A stretch of 64,000 nt of DNA from Clostridium sp. AN503 (GCF_040719375.1 NZ_JBFDTP010000002.1:2418001-2482000); one strand, 5' to 3'. Positions 51,712 to 60,226 are shown, counted from the first letter of the stretch. Notes: generated from the sequence alone by a model not told the origin. Program-made: numbers and translations.

Positions 51712-51759
51712 CGGATATACGGTCAGCCCGTCATGAATCAGGGTTACCGGGCATATCCG
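51712..51759. repeat. Imperfect inverted repeat upstream of the antiporter gene
   Basis: CGGATATACGG and CCGGGCATATCCG pair with one bulge around a ~24-base loop. It is adjacent to the asp23 terminator and about 130 bp above the antiporter start. Could be an RNA leader or an operator. Confidence 0.35.
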
Positions 51760-51789
51760 AAAAAAACCGCCGTCCATAAGACAGCGGTT
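51759..51789 (-). terminator. Terminator after asp23
   Basis: On the minus strand AAACCGC pairs with GCGGTTT, followed by TTTTCGG. It is 23 bases past the asp23 stop and ends the sporulation-linked segment. Confidence 0.85.
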
Positions 51790-51811
51790 TAACAAAGCTT
51801 TTCTTTTATCT

Positions 51812-52198
51812 CTACTTTTCTTCTGCCATGTTCACTCCGGCGATCTTGATATTCACATCCAGGACCGTCAGTCCGGTCATGTTCTCGATGGCGGACTTCA
51901 CCTTCTCCTGAACCTTCTCACTCACGTCCGGGATGTTGTAGCCATACTTGATGTTCAGGGACAGATCCACGGAAACGTGCTCCTCCGTCACATCCACCTT
52001 CACACCCTTGGACAGATTCTTCATGCCCAGCTTGCCTACCAGTTCATTGGTAATGTTGCCGGCCATGGAATCCACGCCGTCCACCTCCGTTGCCGCCAGG
52101 CCCGCGATGATCGCCACCACTTCGTCCGCGATACGGACTTCTCCGATTGTATCTTTTTCATATACCTTGTGGGTATTTCTTCCTTCCAGTTCTGCCAC
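51812..52198 (-). CDS. Asp23/Gls24 family envelope stress protein
   Basis: 128 aa. Family features: IGEVRIADEVVAIIAGLAATEVDGVDSMAG at the start and VSVDLSLNIKYGYNIPDVSEKVQEKVKSAIENMTGLTV in the middle. Asp23 proteins coat the inner membrane or respond to alkaline and envelope stress. GTG 52198 (AGGAGG 7 bases upstream) fits better than ATG 52204. In many Clostridia this gene sits between spoIIIAH and nusB; here nusB is 12 kb away. Confidence 0.92.
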   Translation of the reverse strand: MAELEGRNTHKVYEKDTIGEVRIADEVVAIIAGLAATEVDGVDSMAGNITNELVGKLGMKNLSKGVKVDVTEEHVSVDLSLNIKYGYNIPDVSEKVQEKVKSAIENMTGLTVLDVNIKIAGVNMAEEK

Positions 52199-52275
52199 GG
52201 TCATACCTCCTGTGTGCTTCTGATTCGTTACTGGTTCTATTATAACAAATCAGGTGGCTTTTGCAAAGGGCTATT

Positions 52276-53079
52276 TTATTCCTCCAGGTTCAGCAGAGTG
52301 ATCACGATACCGTCAGCCGGGACTTCGGTCTTGCGCTTTACGATATCCTCGATCTGGGCGCGCTGCTGGTCCGTAATGGTGGCAGCGTTGATCACCACAT
52401 CCACCTTCCCGTCGGTCAAACTGACCACCGGATCAGCAAAGCCTTTGGCCTGCAGAAGAGTCTCTGCGGCATTCTCTTTTTCCGCAATGGCAGTCATGGC
52501 GATCATATTCTGGATGGCTTCCTGCTTGGCAGCCTCCTCGATCGCTGTGTTGTTGATGATACTGTTTAAGGTCTCCTTATTCTTGGCACGGATCTGCTCG
52601 CGGTTGAGCTGCACGTTTGCTATGTAGTCAGATACCGTAAGCCCGCTGGTAAGGACCGCTTCACCCGGATTATCCATTCCGGCCTCCTCACCCTCATCCC
52701 AGCTCTCAATCTCCGCCAGCTGGGTGCCCTGGCCCGCTCCCGCATCGGCTGCGCCGGCGGCTTCTGCCTGCGGATTGCCCACAGCCTCTGCCTGAAGATT
52801 CTCCCCGGTTGCCTGGGGCTGGGCTTCTTCAATCTCACCCATAACATCATAGCTGGCCGCCTGGTTTTCCGCTAAAAGGTCTTCATCTGAAATCTCCATG
52901 GAGCCTGCCTGATACACCGTGTTGTCCGCACTTGCCTCCAGCTCCTTCTTGCCTGCATAGTTCAGATATCCCGCCGCCGCGATCATGATCGCAAGGGTCG
53001 TAATGATGATCTGATTCCTCCTGAACAGTTTTTTCATATTCACATCTTTCAGATGCTTTCCCGGTTTCCTTTCCTTCAT
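52276..53079 (-). CDS. spoIIIAH: Stage III sporulation protein AH
   Basis: 267 aa. A cytosolic N-terminus with one membrane helix (IIITTLAIMIAAAGYLNYA), a ~120-residue low-complexity Glu/Ala/Gln linker, and a C-terminal ring-forming domain homologous to secretion-system ring proteins (LNREQIRAKNKETLNSIINN, IQNMIAMTAIAEKENAAETLL, GFADPVVSLTDGKVDVVINA). SpoIIIAH spans the mother-cell side of the A-Q channel with SpoIIQ. ATG 53079 with AAAGGAG is used. It is cut off from spoIIIAG by a 1.6-kb insertion. Confidence 0.93.
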   Translation of the reverse strand: MKERKPGKHLKDVNMKKLFRRNQIIITTLAIMIAAAGYLNYAGKKELEASADNTVYQAGSMEISDEDLLAENQAASYDVMGEIEEAQPQATGENLQAEAVGNPQAEAAGAADAGAGQGTQLAEIESWDEGEEAGMDNPGEAVLTSGLTVSDYIANVQLNREQIRAKNKETLNSIINNTAIEEAAKQEAIQNMIAMTAIAEKENAAETLLQAKGFADPVVSLTDGKVDVVINAATITDQQRAQIEDIVKRKTEVPADGIVITLLNLEE

Positions 53080-53092
53080 ACCTGACACTCCT

Positions 53093-53125
53093 TTATTCCA
53101 CCCGCTTTAGTACTTTTATCTTATG
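53093..53125 (-). pseudogene. Left-over 3' end of spoIIIAG
   Basis: Reading upstream of spoIIIAH, codons spell HKIKVLKRVE-stop, identical to the last ten residues of SpoIIIAG at 54749. Three positions differ, all at third codon bases (AAA/AAG, GTA/GTG, CTA/CTG). The stop overlaps the spoIIIAH ribosome site, the arrangement expected of an intact AG-AH junction. This marks the point where foreign DNA was inserted. Confidence 0.85.
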
Positions 53126-53337
53126 ACGATATCCTGGTTTTATGCCTGTCCCGGCCTATTTTACTTATCAAAAATCTATGATCCGCCTTGTCAAGCCCCC
53201 TAGTATACCAATTTTTCTAAAAAAGCAGCCAATTTTTCCAGGAAAGGGCTGTCAAGTCCTGTTTTCGCCAAAATCAGCCTGTTTTCGCCAATCAGTGTTT
53301 CTTGACGCCTTATATATCTGGATCAGCCCGCAATTTT

Positions 53338-53682
53338 CTACTGCATATACCTTCTCCCCCAATTGCACAACTCAGTCAATGCAGGCTCCAAAGTCTCTCC
53401 TAATTCTGTGACAGTATATTCGACCTTTGGCGGCACGGTCGCAAATGCTGTCCGTTTGATCAGTCCATCTTCCTCCAGCTGTCTCAGCTCCTCCGTAAAG
53501 ACCTTATGGCTGATTCCTTTGATCCGGGATTTCAGCTCTCCATAACGGATCGGTGAAGCTTTCATTATATGCCACAGGATAACCGCCCTCCATTTGCTTC
53601 CGATCACTGCCATGGCAAAGCCGAGAGAACAATCAAATTCTTTTTTATAAGCTTCTCTGTTCTGAAAATAAATATCCCCCAT
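53338..53682 (-). CDS. HxlR family transcriptional regulator
   Basis: 114 aa, a single winged-helix domain: the Cys in FDCSLGFAMAVIGSKWRAVILWHI is the typical redox or aldehyde-sensitive one, then ISHKVFTEELRQLEEDGLIKRTAF and VEYTVTELGETLEPALTELCNWG. It is divergent from the phzF gene and probably represses it through the palindrome between them. Part of the insertion inside spoIIIA. Confidence 0.92.
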   Translation of the reverse strand: MGDIYFQNREAYKKEFDCSLGFAMAVIGSKWRAVILWHIMKASPIRYGELKSRIKGISHKVFTEELRQLEEDGLIKRTAFATVPPKVEYTVTELGETLEPALTELCNWGRRYMQ

Positions 53683-53699
53683 CTACATCCTCCCTTACG

Positions 53700-53759
53700 T
53701 TTTGGTAAGCAACTCACCAAAAAGTGCATTCTTGCGCCACAGACTTTTTCATTTATAAT
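53700..53759 (+). promoter_or_regulatory. phzF promoter with HxlR-type operator
   Basis: TTTTGGT and ACCAAAA form a 7-bp inverted repeat (53700-53706/53716-53722) with 9-base spacer. A promoter follows: TTGCGC (53732-53737), 16 bases, TATAAT (53754-53759). The palindrome lies close to both divergent starts. Confidence 0.55.
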
Positions 53760-53796
53760 AGCATTAAGACTATGATCACACAAGGAGATCCCCGCC

Positions 53797-54705
53797 ATGG
53801 GCAAAATTTATCACCTGTATCAAACAGACGCGTTTACAAAAAAATGCTTTACCGGAAACCCTGCAGGAGTCATAACCAACGCAGACGGTCTGTCTGATCT
53901 GCAAATGCAGCAGATCGCCAGAGAATTGAACAATTCAGAAACAGCTTTTATATTTAGAAAGTCCGGAGGAGACTCCGATATCCAGGTGCGCTTTTTTACA
54001 CCTGTCCGCGAAGTGCCCATCTGCGGACATGCCACCATAGCAGCGCACTATACCTATGCTATGGAAAATCATCTGCCTGCTGACTGCCGGATTTTGCAGA
54101 AAACGAAAGCGGGAATCCTTCCCGTTGATATTTGCCGAAAAGGCAACGATTATCTGATCACTATGACGCAGGGGGATGTGCAGATCGGTTCACCGCTTTC
54201 CCCGGAATATCAGAGTATGATCGTCCATGCACTGGGTTTAAAAAAAGAAGATCTCCGCACAGATTGCCCGATGGTGATCGCTTCAACCGGTCATTCAAAA
54301 GTAATGGTTGGCATAAAAAATCTGAAACAGCTCCACAGCTTACAGCCCGACTTTGCCGGACTGTCCCGTATCAGTGAAATCATTGGATGCAATGGTTATT
54401 ACGTCTTCATCCTGGATGAGGGAAATACCCCTCTCGTCCACGGCCGTATGTTTGCTCCCGTCATCGGGATTGCAGAAGATCCCGTAACCGGCAATGCCAA
54501 CGGTCCGTTGGGCGCGTATCTTGTTCATTTCGGCATAGCGGACGTTCATCACGGACAATTCTCTTTTGAAGCGGTCCAGGGGGAAGCCATCGGCCGGACC
54601 GGGACTATGACAGTCCATGTGTCCGTCGTTGATAAAAAACCTGTCAGCGTTCAAATATCCGGAAATGCCGTTATTGTTTTTTCGGCGGATTTGGAACTTT
54701 CATAA
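53797..54705 (+). CDS. PhzF family isomerase/epimerase-like protein
   Basis: 302 aa with the PhzF/DapF-type double barrel. Typical parts: YQTDAFTKKCFTGNPAGVI, the catalytic Glu in LNNSETAFIF, VREVPICGHATIAAHY and EDPVTGNANGPLGAYLV. PhzF of phenazine producers isomerises a trans-2,3-dihydro-anthranilate compound; homologues in Clostridia have unknown substrates. Neighbouring HxlR gene suggests a response to a reactive compound. ATG 53797 has AGGAG upstream. Confidence 0.88.
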   Translation: MGKIYHLYQTDAFTKKCFTGNPAGVITNADGLSDLQMQQIARELNNSETAFIFRKSGGDSDIQVRFFTPVREVPICGHATIAAHYTYAMENHLPADCRILQKTKAGILPVDICRKGNDYLITMTQGDVQIGSPLSPEYQSMIVHALGLKKEDLRTDCPMVIASTGHSKVMVGIKNLKQLHSLQPDFAGLSRISEIIGCNGYYVFILDEGNTPLVHGRMFAPVIGIAEDPVTGNANGPLGAYLVHFGIADVHHGQFSFEAVQGEAIGRTGTMTVHVSVVDKKPVSVQISGNAVIVFSADLELS

Positions 54706-54737
54706 TTTACAGACAGCATGATTAGCACAACGTCAAA

Positions 54738-54761
54738 GCGGGTGGTCTTTATTCCACCCGC
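54738..54761. terminator. Hairpin between phzF and spoIIIAG
   Basis: GCGGGTGG and CCACCCGC pair around TCTTTATT and overlap the last codons and stop of spoIIIAG. The following minus-strand bases are TTTGACG, so termination is possible but not strong. It was created by the insertion. Confidence 0.5.
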
Positions 54762-55393
54762 TTCAGCACCTTTATCTTATGAGCCGGCAGTCCGAACAGC
54801 GCCTGCATGGCAGAAGAAATTTCCTCCTGCACTCTTGGGCTTCCTCCTCCGGACGCGCTGATCACGATTCCTGATATCTCAGGGTACAGCTCCTTCTCTA
54901 CGATCGGGCCGTTGTTGCCGCCCACCGTAGTCAGCACGGTGCTCGTCTCCTGCTCCTCACTCTCAATCTTGCGCGCGCCCCCGCTGCTGTCCGTCTCATC
55001 TGTGATGGACCGGCTGCTGCTGCCGTCCACATGGATCACTTTTTCCGCGGAGGATCTTAAGACGATCATCACCTCCACCTCTCCCACGCCATCCACATTT
55101 TTCAGGATATCCTTTACCCGCTGCTCCAGCTGCTGCTCATAGTCGGAGGCCGGTTTTGCAGCGGAAGGGATGGCCTTATCCGTGACCTTTGCTTCCGCTC
55201 CCACATCTGCATCCGAACCGGCTCCGTCTGCCTCCGTTTCCGCTCCGGTCTTTTTTGCGCTTCCAGGGCTATCCCCGCCGCCGAAGATGCCGCTCCCGCT
55301 GCCTGTAGGGATCGCCAGAATGCATAAAATAACTCCGATGGTCAGCAGAAACAGCCATTTATCCTTACCCTTCCACGATTTGAATTTCCACAT
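54749..55393 (-). CDS. spoIIIAG: Stage III sporulation protein AG
   Basis: 214 aa. N-terminal membrane helix (WLFLLTIGVILCILAIPTGSG), a Gly/Asp-rich linker, and a C-terminal ring-building-motif domain (LEQRVKDILKNVDGVGEVEVMIVLRSSAEKVIHVD and ISGIVISASGGGSPRVQEEIS). It forms a large ring in the feeding-tube channel between mother cell and forespore. Last gene of the contiguous spoIIIAA-AG run; its C-terminus is duplicated at 53093. Confidence 0.95.
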   Translation of the reverse strand: MWKFKSWKGKDKWLFLLTIGVILCILAIPTGSGSGIFGGGDSPGSAKKTGAETEADGAGSDADVGAEAKVTDKAIPSAAKPASDYEQQLEQRVKDILKNVDGVGEVEVMIVLRSSAEKVIHVDGSSSRSITDETDSSGGARKIESEEQETSTVLTTVGGNNGPIVEKELYPEISGIVISASGGGSPRVQEEISSAMQALFGLPAHKIKVLKRVE

Positions 55394-56048
55394 ATACTTC
55401 CTCCAGACTATAATAAGATGCTATCTTCCGCCTGAGCTTACCTACCTCAATATCCATCTGCTCCCGTCCCCGGCTGTAGACATCCACAGCTTCCTCCTGC
55501 CAGTCTGGCGCAGGCTCTTGAGGCTCCTGGCGCGAATCTTCCGTTTTTCCGATTGTTACCGGCTCCACCGGGGTGATTGGCTGCACCGTACCTGTTCCAC
55601 TTTCCTCCTGTCCAGGCTCATCCTTTGTAAGCCGCAGGCTTATGCCCGTCACGGTGCCAAACCGCTCCGTCCCTTCCTCCCCGTCTATGGTGACGCTGCA
55701 TTCCAGGACAGAAAATCCCATATCCTCCGCCATCTGTCCCACGTCCTGTTCTACGGCGTGCTCATACTGGTCGATCATCTGGGTCAGGCGCTGCTTCTCG
55801 ATGCCCAGGATCTCACTCTGTAAGTCCTCCGCCTGGTATCGGAACACAAAAGATTCATAGTAATGTGCGATCTTATCCTCCAGCCTCAGGCTTCCGGTCA
55901 GCGGCTGCAAGACCAAAAGGATCAGGATCATCCCGGAAAAAAGCCGGACGTATTTGCCGTATTTCTTGTTGGGGAGCAGGTTGTCGATCACCGACATAAA
56001 CAGAAAAAAACCGGTCAGGTTCCGTATCCATCCATAGATTCCATCCAT
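55365..56048 (-). CDS. spoIIIAF: Stage III sporulation protein AF
   Basis: About 227 aa: two N-terminal helices (WIRNLTGFFLFMSVIDNLL and VRLFSGMILILLVLQPLTG) and an extracytoplasmic domain with AVEQDVGQMAEDMGFSVLECSVTIDGE. ATG 56048 with GAGGGGCGG upstream is used instead of 56087. Overlaps spoIIIAG by 29 bases. Confidence 0.93.
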   Translation of the reverse strand: MDGIYGWIRNLTGFFLFMSVIDNLLPNKKYGKYVRLFSGMILILLVLQPLTGSLRLEDKIAHYYESFVFRYQAEDLQSEILGIEKQRLTQMIDQYEHAVEQDVGQMAEDMGFSVLECSVTIDGEEGTERFGTVTGISLRLTKDEPGQEESGTGTVQPITPVEPVTIGKTEDSRQEPQEPAPDWQEEAVDVYSRGREQMDIEVGKLRRKIASYYSLEEVYVEIQIVEG

Positions 56049-56067
56049 CCGATATCCCGCCCCTCTC

Positions 56068-57270
56068 TCATGCCAGATAGGAAACATTCGTGCCTGTGCA
56101 GATCAGCGCGATCGTGATGATGAATAACAGAAGCCCCGACGTGACCAGCCCTAAAAGCAGCTTCTGTCCGTCTGCAACGCCGCTGATACAGCCCACCAGC
56201 CGTTTGTCTGCAACCGGCTCCAATACCGCCGCAACAGTCCGGTACATCACCAGCAGGACCACCAGCTTCAGCACTGGGATCAGGCTTAACAGCACCAGGA
56301 TCAGCACAGCAGCCGCACCCATGGTATTCTTGATCAGCACACCGGAACCAAGGATCAGCTTTGTGACTGCGCCGGCCCCGGCGCCGACTCCCGGGATCAC
56401 CTGTAAAAGCTTCTGTACCCCGACTGACTTCACCGCGTCCGCATAGGGCAGCACCATTCCCTGGATCAGCTGGAACCCCAGCACCAGCCCGATCAGGGAA
56501 CGGGTCCCCCACTGGATCCCGGTCTTTAAAAGCTCGGTCATTTTCGACAGCATGTCCTCCTTTGCCATGTGCCCCGCCATCACAAACAGGATATACACCC
56601 GGACGAGAGGCATCAGCAGATTTAAGTAAAGCCACTGCACCGCCGCGATCAAAAACAGCACCACCTCGTACCATGCCGCCGAGGATGCGCTGGCCCCAGC
56701 CCATGCCACCGCCAGAAAATAGGACGGCAGCAGCACCTTCATAAACATGACCTGACGCTCCAGTACCTCCATGGCAATCTGGGTACTCTCGAAGAAAGAA
56801 GCGGCAAGCACCGTAAACGCCATTAAATAGGTCATAAAAAACCCGGTTTCGGAAATCTGGTTCCCGGAAAATATCTCAGAAAAGCTGGCAAACACAGCTC
56901 CGATCATCCCCAGCGCCAGAAGCTGTCCGGCCATATGTCCCCCATTTGAGACTTCTTTAAACAGCGCCTGTTTTGCCGCGTCCAAAAGCATCCGCCCGGC
57001 CTCTTTGCCTTCTCCCGCCATCAGCTTTTTCACCAGCTCCGTAAAAGATATCCCCTGCCCGCTCCCGCCTGTTTCCTCCTGCAGAAAACGGTCAATATCT
57101 CCCCAGTTTTCCATCTGTTCCCCACCAAGGGCCGCCTCCACAGACTCAAACATGTCCAGCTCCTCACCGTAAGAAATGATCCGCGGTATAAAACAGAATA
57201 CACAGACGGACAAAAAACACAATAAGACAGCTAATCTTCCGCCCCCTTTTCCATTGTCCCGCCCCTTCAT
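56068..57270 (-). CDS. spoIIIAE: Stage III sporulation protein AE
   Basis: 400-aa multi-pass protein with an N-terminal signal-like helix and about eight helices. The region WGTRSLIGLVLGFQLIQGMVLPYADAVK and VPGVGAGAGAVTKLILGSGVLIKN is characteristic. It is the large membrane component of the SpoIIIA secretion-like complex. Overlaps spoIIIAD by four bases. Confidence 0.95.
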   Translation of the reverse strand: MKGRDNGKGGGRLAVLLCFLSVCVFCFIPRIISYGEELDMFESVEAALGGEQMENWGDIDRFLQEETGGSGQGISFTELVKKLMAGEGKEAGRMLLDAAKQALFKEVSNGGHMAGQLLALGMIGAVFASFSEIFSGNQISETGFFMTYLMAFTVLAASFFESTQIAMEVLERQVMFMKVLLPSYFLAVAWAGASASSAAWYEVVLFLIAAVQWLYLNLLMPLVRVYILFVMAGHMAKEDMLSKMTELLKTGIQWGTRSLIGLVLGFQLIQGMVLPYADAVKSVGVQKLLQVIPGVGAGAGAVTKLILGSGVLIKNTMGAAAVLILVLLSLIPVLKLVVLLVMYRTVAAVLEPVADKRLVGCISGVADGQKLLLGLVTSGLLLFIITIALICTGTNVSYLA

Positions 57271-57653
57271 ACCAGAAATCCCTGCAGCGTCTCCATCAGC
57301 GCCAGCACGATCGGCATGCTGACCGCCAGGATTGACAACTTCCCGAATATCTCAATCTGGTTTCCGATCGCTCCATATCCCGCGTCCTTGCAGATTCCGG
57401 AGGAAAACTCAGCGATATATGTGATTCCAGTCATTTTGATCAGGGTGCTCAAATATACCTGGTTAATCTTTATAAACTCCTGGATCCTCCTCATGGCGTC
57501 GAAGATCGTCTCCATCTTGGATACCCCGTAGAAAAAAATAAAGCATCCAGCCGCCATCACCAGGTAGATCCCGTATTCTCCCTTCATGTTCTTCATCTCC
57601 ACGGCCAGCAGCACCGCTGTAATTCCCACGATCCCAATCGTAATAACCGTCAT
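57267..57653 (-). CDS. spoIIIAD: Stage III sporulation protein AD
   Basis: 128 aa, four helices (TIGIVGITAVLLAVEM, YGIYLVMAAGCFIFFYGV, YLSTLIKMTGITYIAEFSSG, KLSILAVSMPIVLALMETL). Similar to flagellar/type III export gate subunits in pattern. Eight bases separate it from spoIIIAC. Confidence 0.94.
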   Translation of the reverse strand: MTVITIGIVGITAVLLAVEMKNMKGEYGIYLVMAAGCFIFFYGVSKMETIFDAMRRIQEFIKINQVYLSTLIKMTGITYIAEFSSGICKDAGYGAIGNQIEIFGKLSILAVSMPIVLALMETLQGFLV

Positions 57654-57661
57654 GCCATCAC

Positions 57662-57856
57662 CTACAATGCAAACAGATTTTTAATGGTTTCAAACAATTC
57701 ATATATGTAAGGCACCATCCAGAACAACACCAGGATCAGTCCCGCCAGGCTGGTCAAAAATGCCTGTTCCTCCCTTCCGCTGTGTTTGAGCACCTGGCAG
57801 ATCACCGAAACCAGGATGCCTACCGCGGCGATTTTAAATATCAGATTCACTCCCAT
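57662..57856 (-). CDS. spoIIIAC: Stage III sporulation protein AC
   Basis: 64 aa with two helices (LIFKIAAVGILVSVICQVL and LTSLAGLILVLFWMVPYIYEL). ATG 57856 gives the family length; the longer frame to 57943 overlaps spoIIIAB. GAGGAG upstream. Confidence 0.94.
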   Translation of the reverse strand: MGVNLIFKIAAVGILVSVICQVLKHSGREEQAFLTSLAGLILVLFWMVPYIYELFETIKNLFAL

Positions 57857-57879
57857 TTCATTCTCCTCTTCGTCTGCCC

Positions 57880-58422
57880 CTATACCAGCAGGATTGTCAA
57901 AAACAGCCCGCCCATAATGCCCAGACTGGTGTACAGTCTGCACCGTTCCTGTTTGTGTTCCCGCATCTGCTGGATGCGCATGTCCAGCTGTTCCAGATAA
58001 AGGAGCAGATTCCGCTCCTGCATATCCCGGTCCAAAAATCCCAGATGTTCTCCAAGAGATTTAAGCGTCTGCCTGTCCGCCTTTGACATGGCCAGTCCTC
58101 CCCCCGGCTTTCCCGGCTGGGACACCTCCTCCTGCCAGATCTGCGAAAAAGATTCTCCCTGCTGTCCGTCGATCCTCTCTGCAACCCGGATAAACAAATC
58201 CGAAAGCGCGCCTTCCGTCCTGCTGCCCACGGTTTCAAACGCCTCCGAAAGAGGGGCATTGGCATACAGGATCTGTCCCTTAAGCAAAAATATCATTTGT
58301 CTGAGCTGCTCCAGCTCCCGCAGCCTCTGCCCGTACTGCCCCGCCAGCCAGAAGCCAAACCCGGAGGCACCGGCTATCACCATCAATGCCCCGGCTATCT
58401 TCATCCACATCTGTATTGTCAT
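57880..58422 (-). CDS. spoIIIAB: Stage III sporulation protein AB
   Basis: 180 aa: N-terminal helix (GALMVIAGASGFGFWLAGQYG), a helical bundle domain resembling GspF-like secretion proteins (LRELEQLRQMIFLLKGQILYANAPLSEAF), and a C-terminal helix (SLGIMGGLFLTILLV). ATG 58422 has GGAG at 5 bases. Overlaps spoIIIAA by four bases. Confidence 0.94.
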   Translation of the reverse strand: MTIQMWMKIAGALMVIAGASGFGFWLAGQYGQRLRELEQLRQMIFLLKGQILYANAPLSEAFETVGSRTEGALSDLFIRVAERIDGQQGESFSQIWQEEVSQPGKPGGGLAMSKADRQTLKSLGEHLGFLDRDMQERNLLLYLEQLDMRIQQMREHKQERCRLYTSLGIMGGLFLTILLV

Positions 58423-59384
58423 AGGCACTCCACCCCGATCGGGTACAGCTTGGTACCCCTGGAATCATAAATCTGGTCTACATTTCCAATCCTGCCCCGG
58501 TTATTTAAGATAATATACCGCTCAAACCACCGCTCCATCACCATTTTGCGCAGCACCGGCTTCTGCTTGATATCCTCAATAGAACTGCCATGGACCGTAG
58601 CGATCAGTTTGCAGCCACAGTTCATCACATACTCAATGGCCTCTAAGTCCTCCCTGCTCCCGATCTCATCCACCGCAATGACCCTGGGGGACATGGTGCG
58701 GATCAGCATCATCATCCCCTGGACCTTGGGACAGCAGTCCAGGATATCCGTGCGGATTCCCAATTCATTTTGAGGAACGCCCTGGTAACAGGCCCCGATC
58801 TCAGACCGCTCATCGATCACTCCCACCGTCATCCCCGGTTCCGTTCCTGTCCCGTTGGAGATCTGACGGATGATATCGCGAAGAAGCGTGGTCTTCCCAC
58901 AGCGCGGCGGAGAAATGATCAGCGTATGCAGAATATCCCCGCTCTCATAAAGGTACGGCAGCACCATACTGGCACAGCCCTTCACCTGATGGGAAAGGCG
59001 CACGTTAATAAAGGATATGAACTTCATGCTCCGGATCCCATGCTCATCTGTGATGGTCTTCCCGGCGATACCGATCCTGTGTCCCCCCTGTATGGTTATG
59101 AACCCCTGCTTGATCTCCTCTTCAAATGCATACAGGGAGTAACTGCTCATATATTCCAGAGTTTCCTTGAGCGCCTGTCTGGACACCAGATAAGCCTCAT
59201 CTGCACGTTTACTTAAATTTCCTTCTGGAGTAATGTAGAATTCATGATTATTGAAGATCATAAGAAGCGGCGCGTGGATCCTGAGACGGATTTCCTGCAC
59301 CTGTTCAAAGTCCACAGTTGTCTGCTGCAGAATCTTTCTGATATCTTTGGAAAAAATCTTGATGAGTTCTTCCCGTTTATCCAA
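58419..59384 (-). CDS. spoIIIAA: Stage III sporulation protein AA (ATPase)
   Basis: 321-aa secretion ATPase-like protein. Walker A is SPPRCGKTTLLRDI at about residues 161-174; Walker B-like segment is SPRVIAVDEIGSREDLEA. It powers assembly of or transport through the SpoIIIA channel. Start is TTG 59384 with GGGGAGGG upstream. That ribosome site is buried in a 17-bp perfect hairpin. First gene of the operon. Confidence 0.96.
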   Translation of the reverse strand: MDKREELIKIFSKDIRKILQQTTVDFEQVQEIRLRIHAPLLMIFNNHEFYITPEGNLSKRADEAYLVSRQALKETLEYMSSYSLYAFEEEIKQGFITIQGGHRIGIAGKTITDEHGIRSMKFISFINVRLSHQVKGCASMVLPYLYESGDILHTLIISPPRCGKTTLLRDIIRQISNGTGTEPGMTVGVIDERSEIGACYQGVPQNELGIRTDILDCCPKVQGMMMLIRTMSPRVIAVDEIGSREDLEAIEYVMNCGCKLIATVHGSSIEDIKQKPVLRKMVMERWFERYIILNNRGRIGNVDQIYDSRGTKLYPIGVECL

Positions 59385-59431
59385 AATCAGCCCTCCCCTC
59401 TTAATAAAATATATGAGGGGAGGGCTGATTT
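59384..59431 (-). promoter_or_regulatory. Perfect hairpin enclosing the spoIIIAA ribosome site
   Basis: 17-bp perfect arms (59431-59415 with 59400-59384) flank a 14-base AT-rich loop. The 3' arm contains the Shine-Dalgarno GAGGGGAGGG and reaches the first base of the TTG start. It could block translation until opened, or be the terminator of the upstream cell-wall gene (followed by TTTTGG). A CATAAAT just upstream is a weak sigma-E -10 candidate. Confidence 0.7.
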
Positions 59432-59452
59432 ATGCTTGCACTTTGTCCTTGT

Positions 59453-60226
59453 TTATGAGGTCTGTAAAACTCCGTTGCCATCGAAGCGGTAAACTACACC
59501 GTCTATGTTCCGTTCTCCGGTCACCATGGAACCCGCAGGAAGTCCGGCCGCCGTATCGGCTGCCGGCAGGCAATAGTAGCGCTGCCCGTTCCAGTCGATC
59601 CATCCGGTCATCATATAACCCTGCTCATTGAAGAAATACCATCTTGTGGTCGCCGGGTCCTGCCACCAGGTGTTGGCCGGGAACGTCCCGTCTGAATTGC
59701 GGTACCACCACGCCTGGGCCTGATCACTGTAAAGCCACTCGGCTTTATATACCACGCTGGTATCCTTCACCGGCTGTCCGGGGGTGCCGGTGGCTCCCGG
59801 GCCGGAGTTCTGGGTATCGATCACGCCGCCGTTCTTCATCAGCTCTGCAAAGGATGCGTCGATATAGATCCCGTCGGATTCGTCCGACCAGTAACCGTCA
59901 CGGAACTCCTTGGACTTATTCTTGGCGAGGGCGCGGACCTTGAAGGTGTACTCTCCCTCCGCAGTCATCTTCCGTTCCATATTAAAATAATTCTTCTTTG
60001 TCTTAAAGGTATCTACACGGCTCTCATTGCGGTAAAGATAGACCTCGTACTGGTACGCATCCTCCACCTCTTCCCATCTTGCCATCGTGATATCATCGTC
60101 ATCCCAATAAGTGTCCTGGACTGTAGCCAGCCTGGTCGCCGCCCATGCAGTCACCGTACCCGCCACGGACAACAATGCGACTGCCGCCAGCATAGCCAGC
60201 CGCCTGCCAAACTTCATATGTCTCAT
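59453..60226 (-). CDS. Secreted cell-wall-binding repeat protein
   Basis: 257 aa. Signal peptide (LAMLAAVALLSVAGTVTAWA). Residues ~35-120 form a beta-rich domain with repeating YEVYLYRNESRVDTFKT-type segments. The C-terminal ~90 residues are choline/cell-wall-binding repeats: WWYRNSDGTFPANTWWQD, RWYFFNEQGYMMTGWIDWNG, RYYCLPA and VVYRFDGNGVLQ. AAGGAGGA precedes ATG 60226. Stops 22 bp above the spoIIIAA leader hairpin. Confidence 0.85.
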   Translation of the reverse strand: MRHMKFGRRLAMLAAVALLSVAGTVTAWAATRLATVQDTYWDDDDITMARWEEVEDAYQYEVYLYRNESRVDTFKTKKNYFNMERKMTAEGEYTFKVRALAKNKSKEFRDGYWSDESDGIYIDASFAELMKNGGVIDTQNSGPGATGTPGQPVKDTSVVYKAEWLYSDQAQAWWYRNSDGTFPANTWWQDPATTRWYFFNEQGYMMTGWIDWNGQRYYCLPAADTAAGLPAGSMVTGERNIDGVVYRFDGNGVLQTS

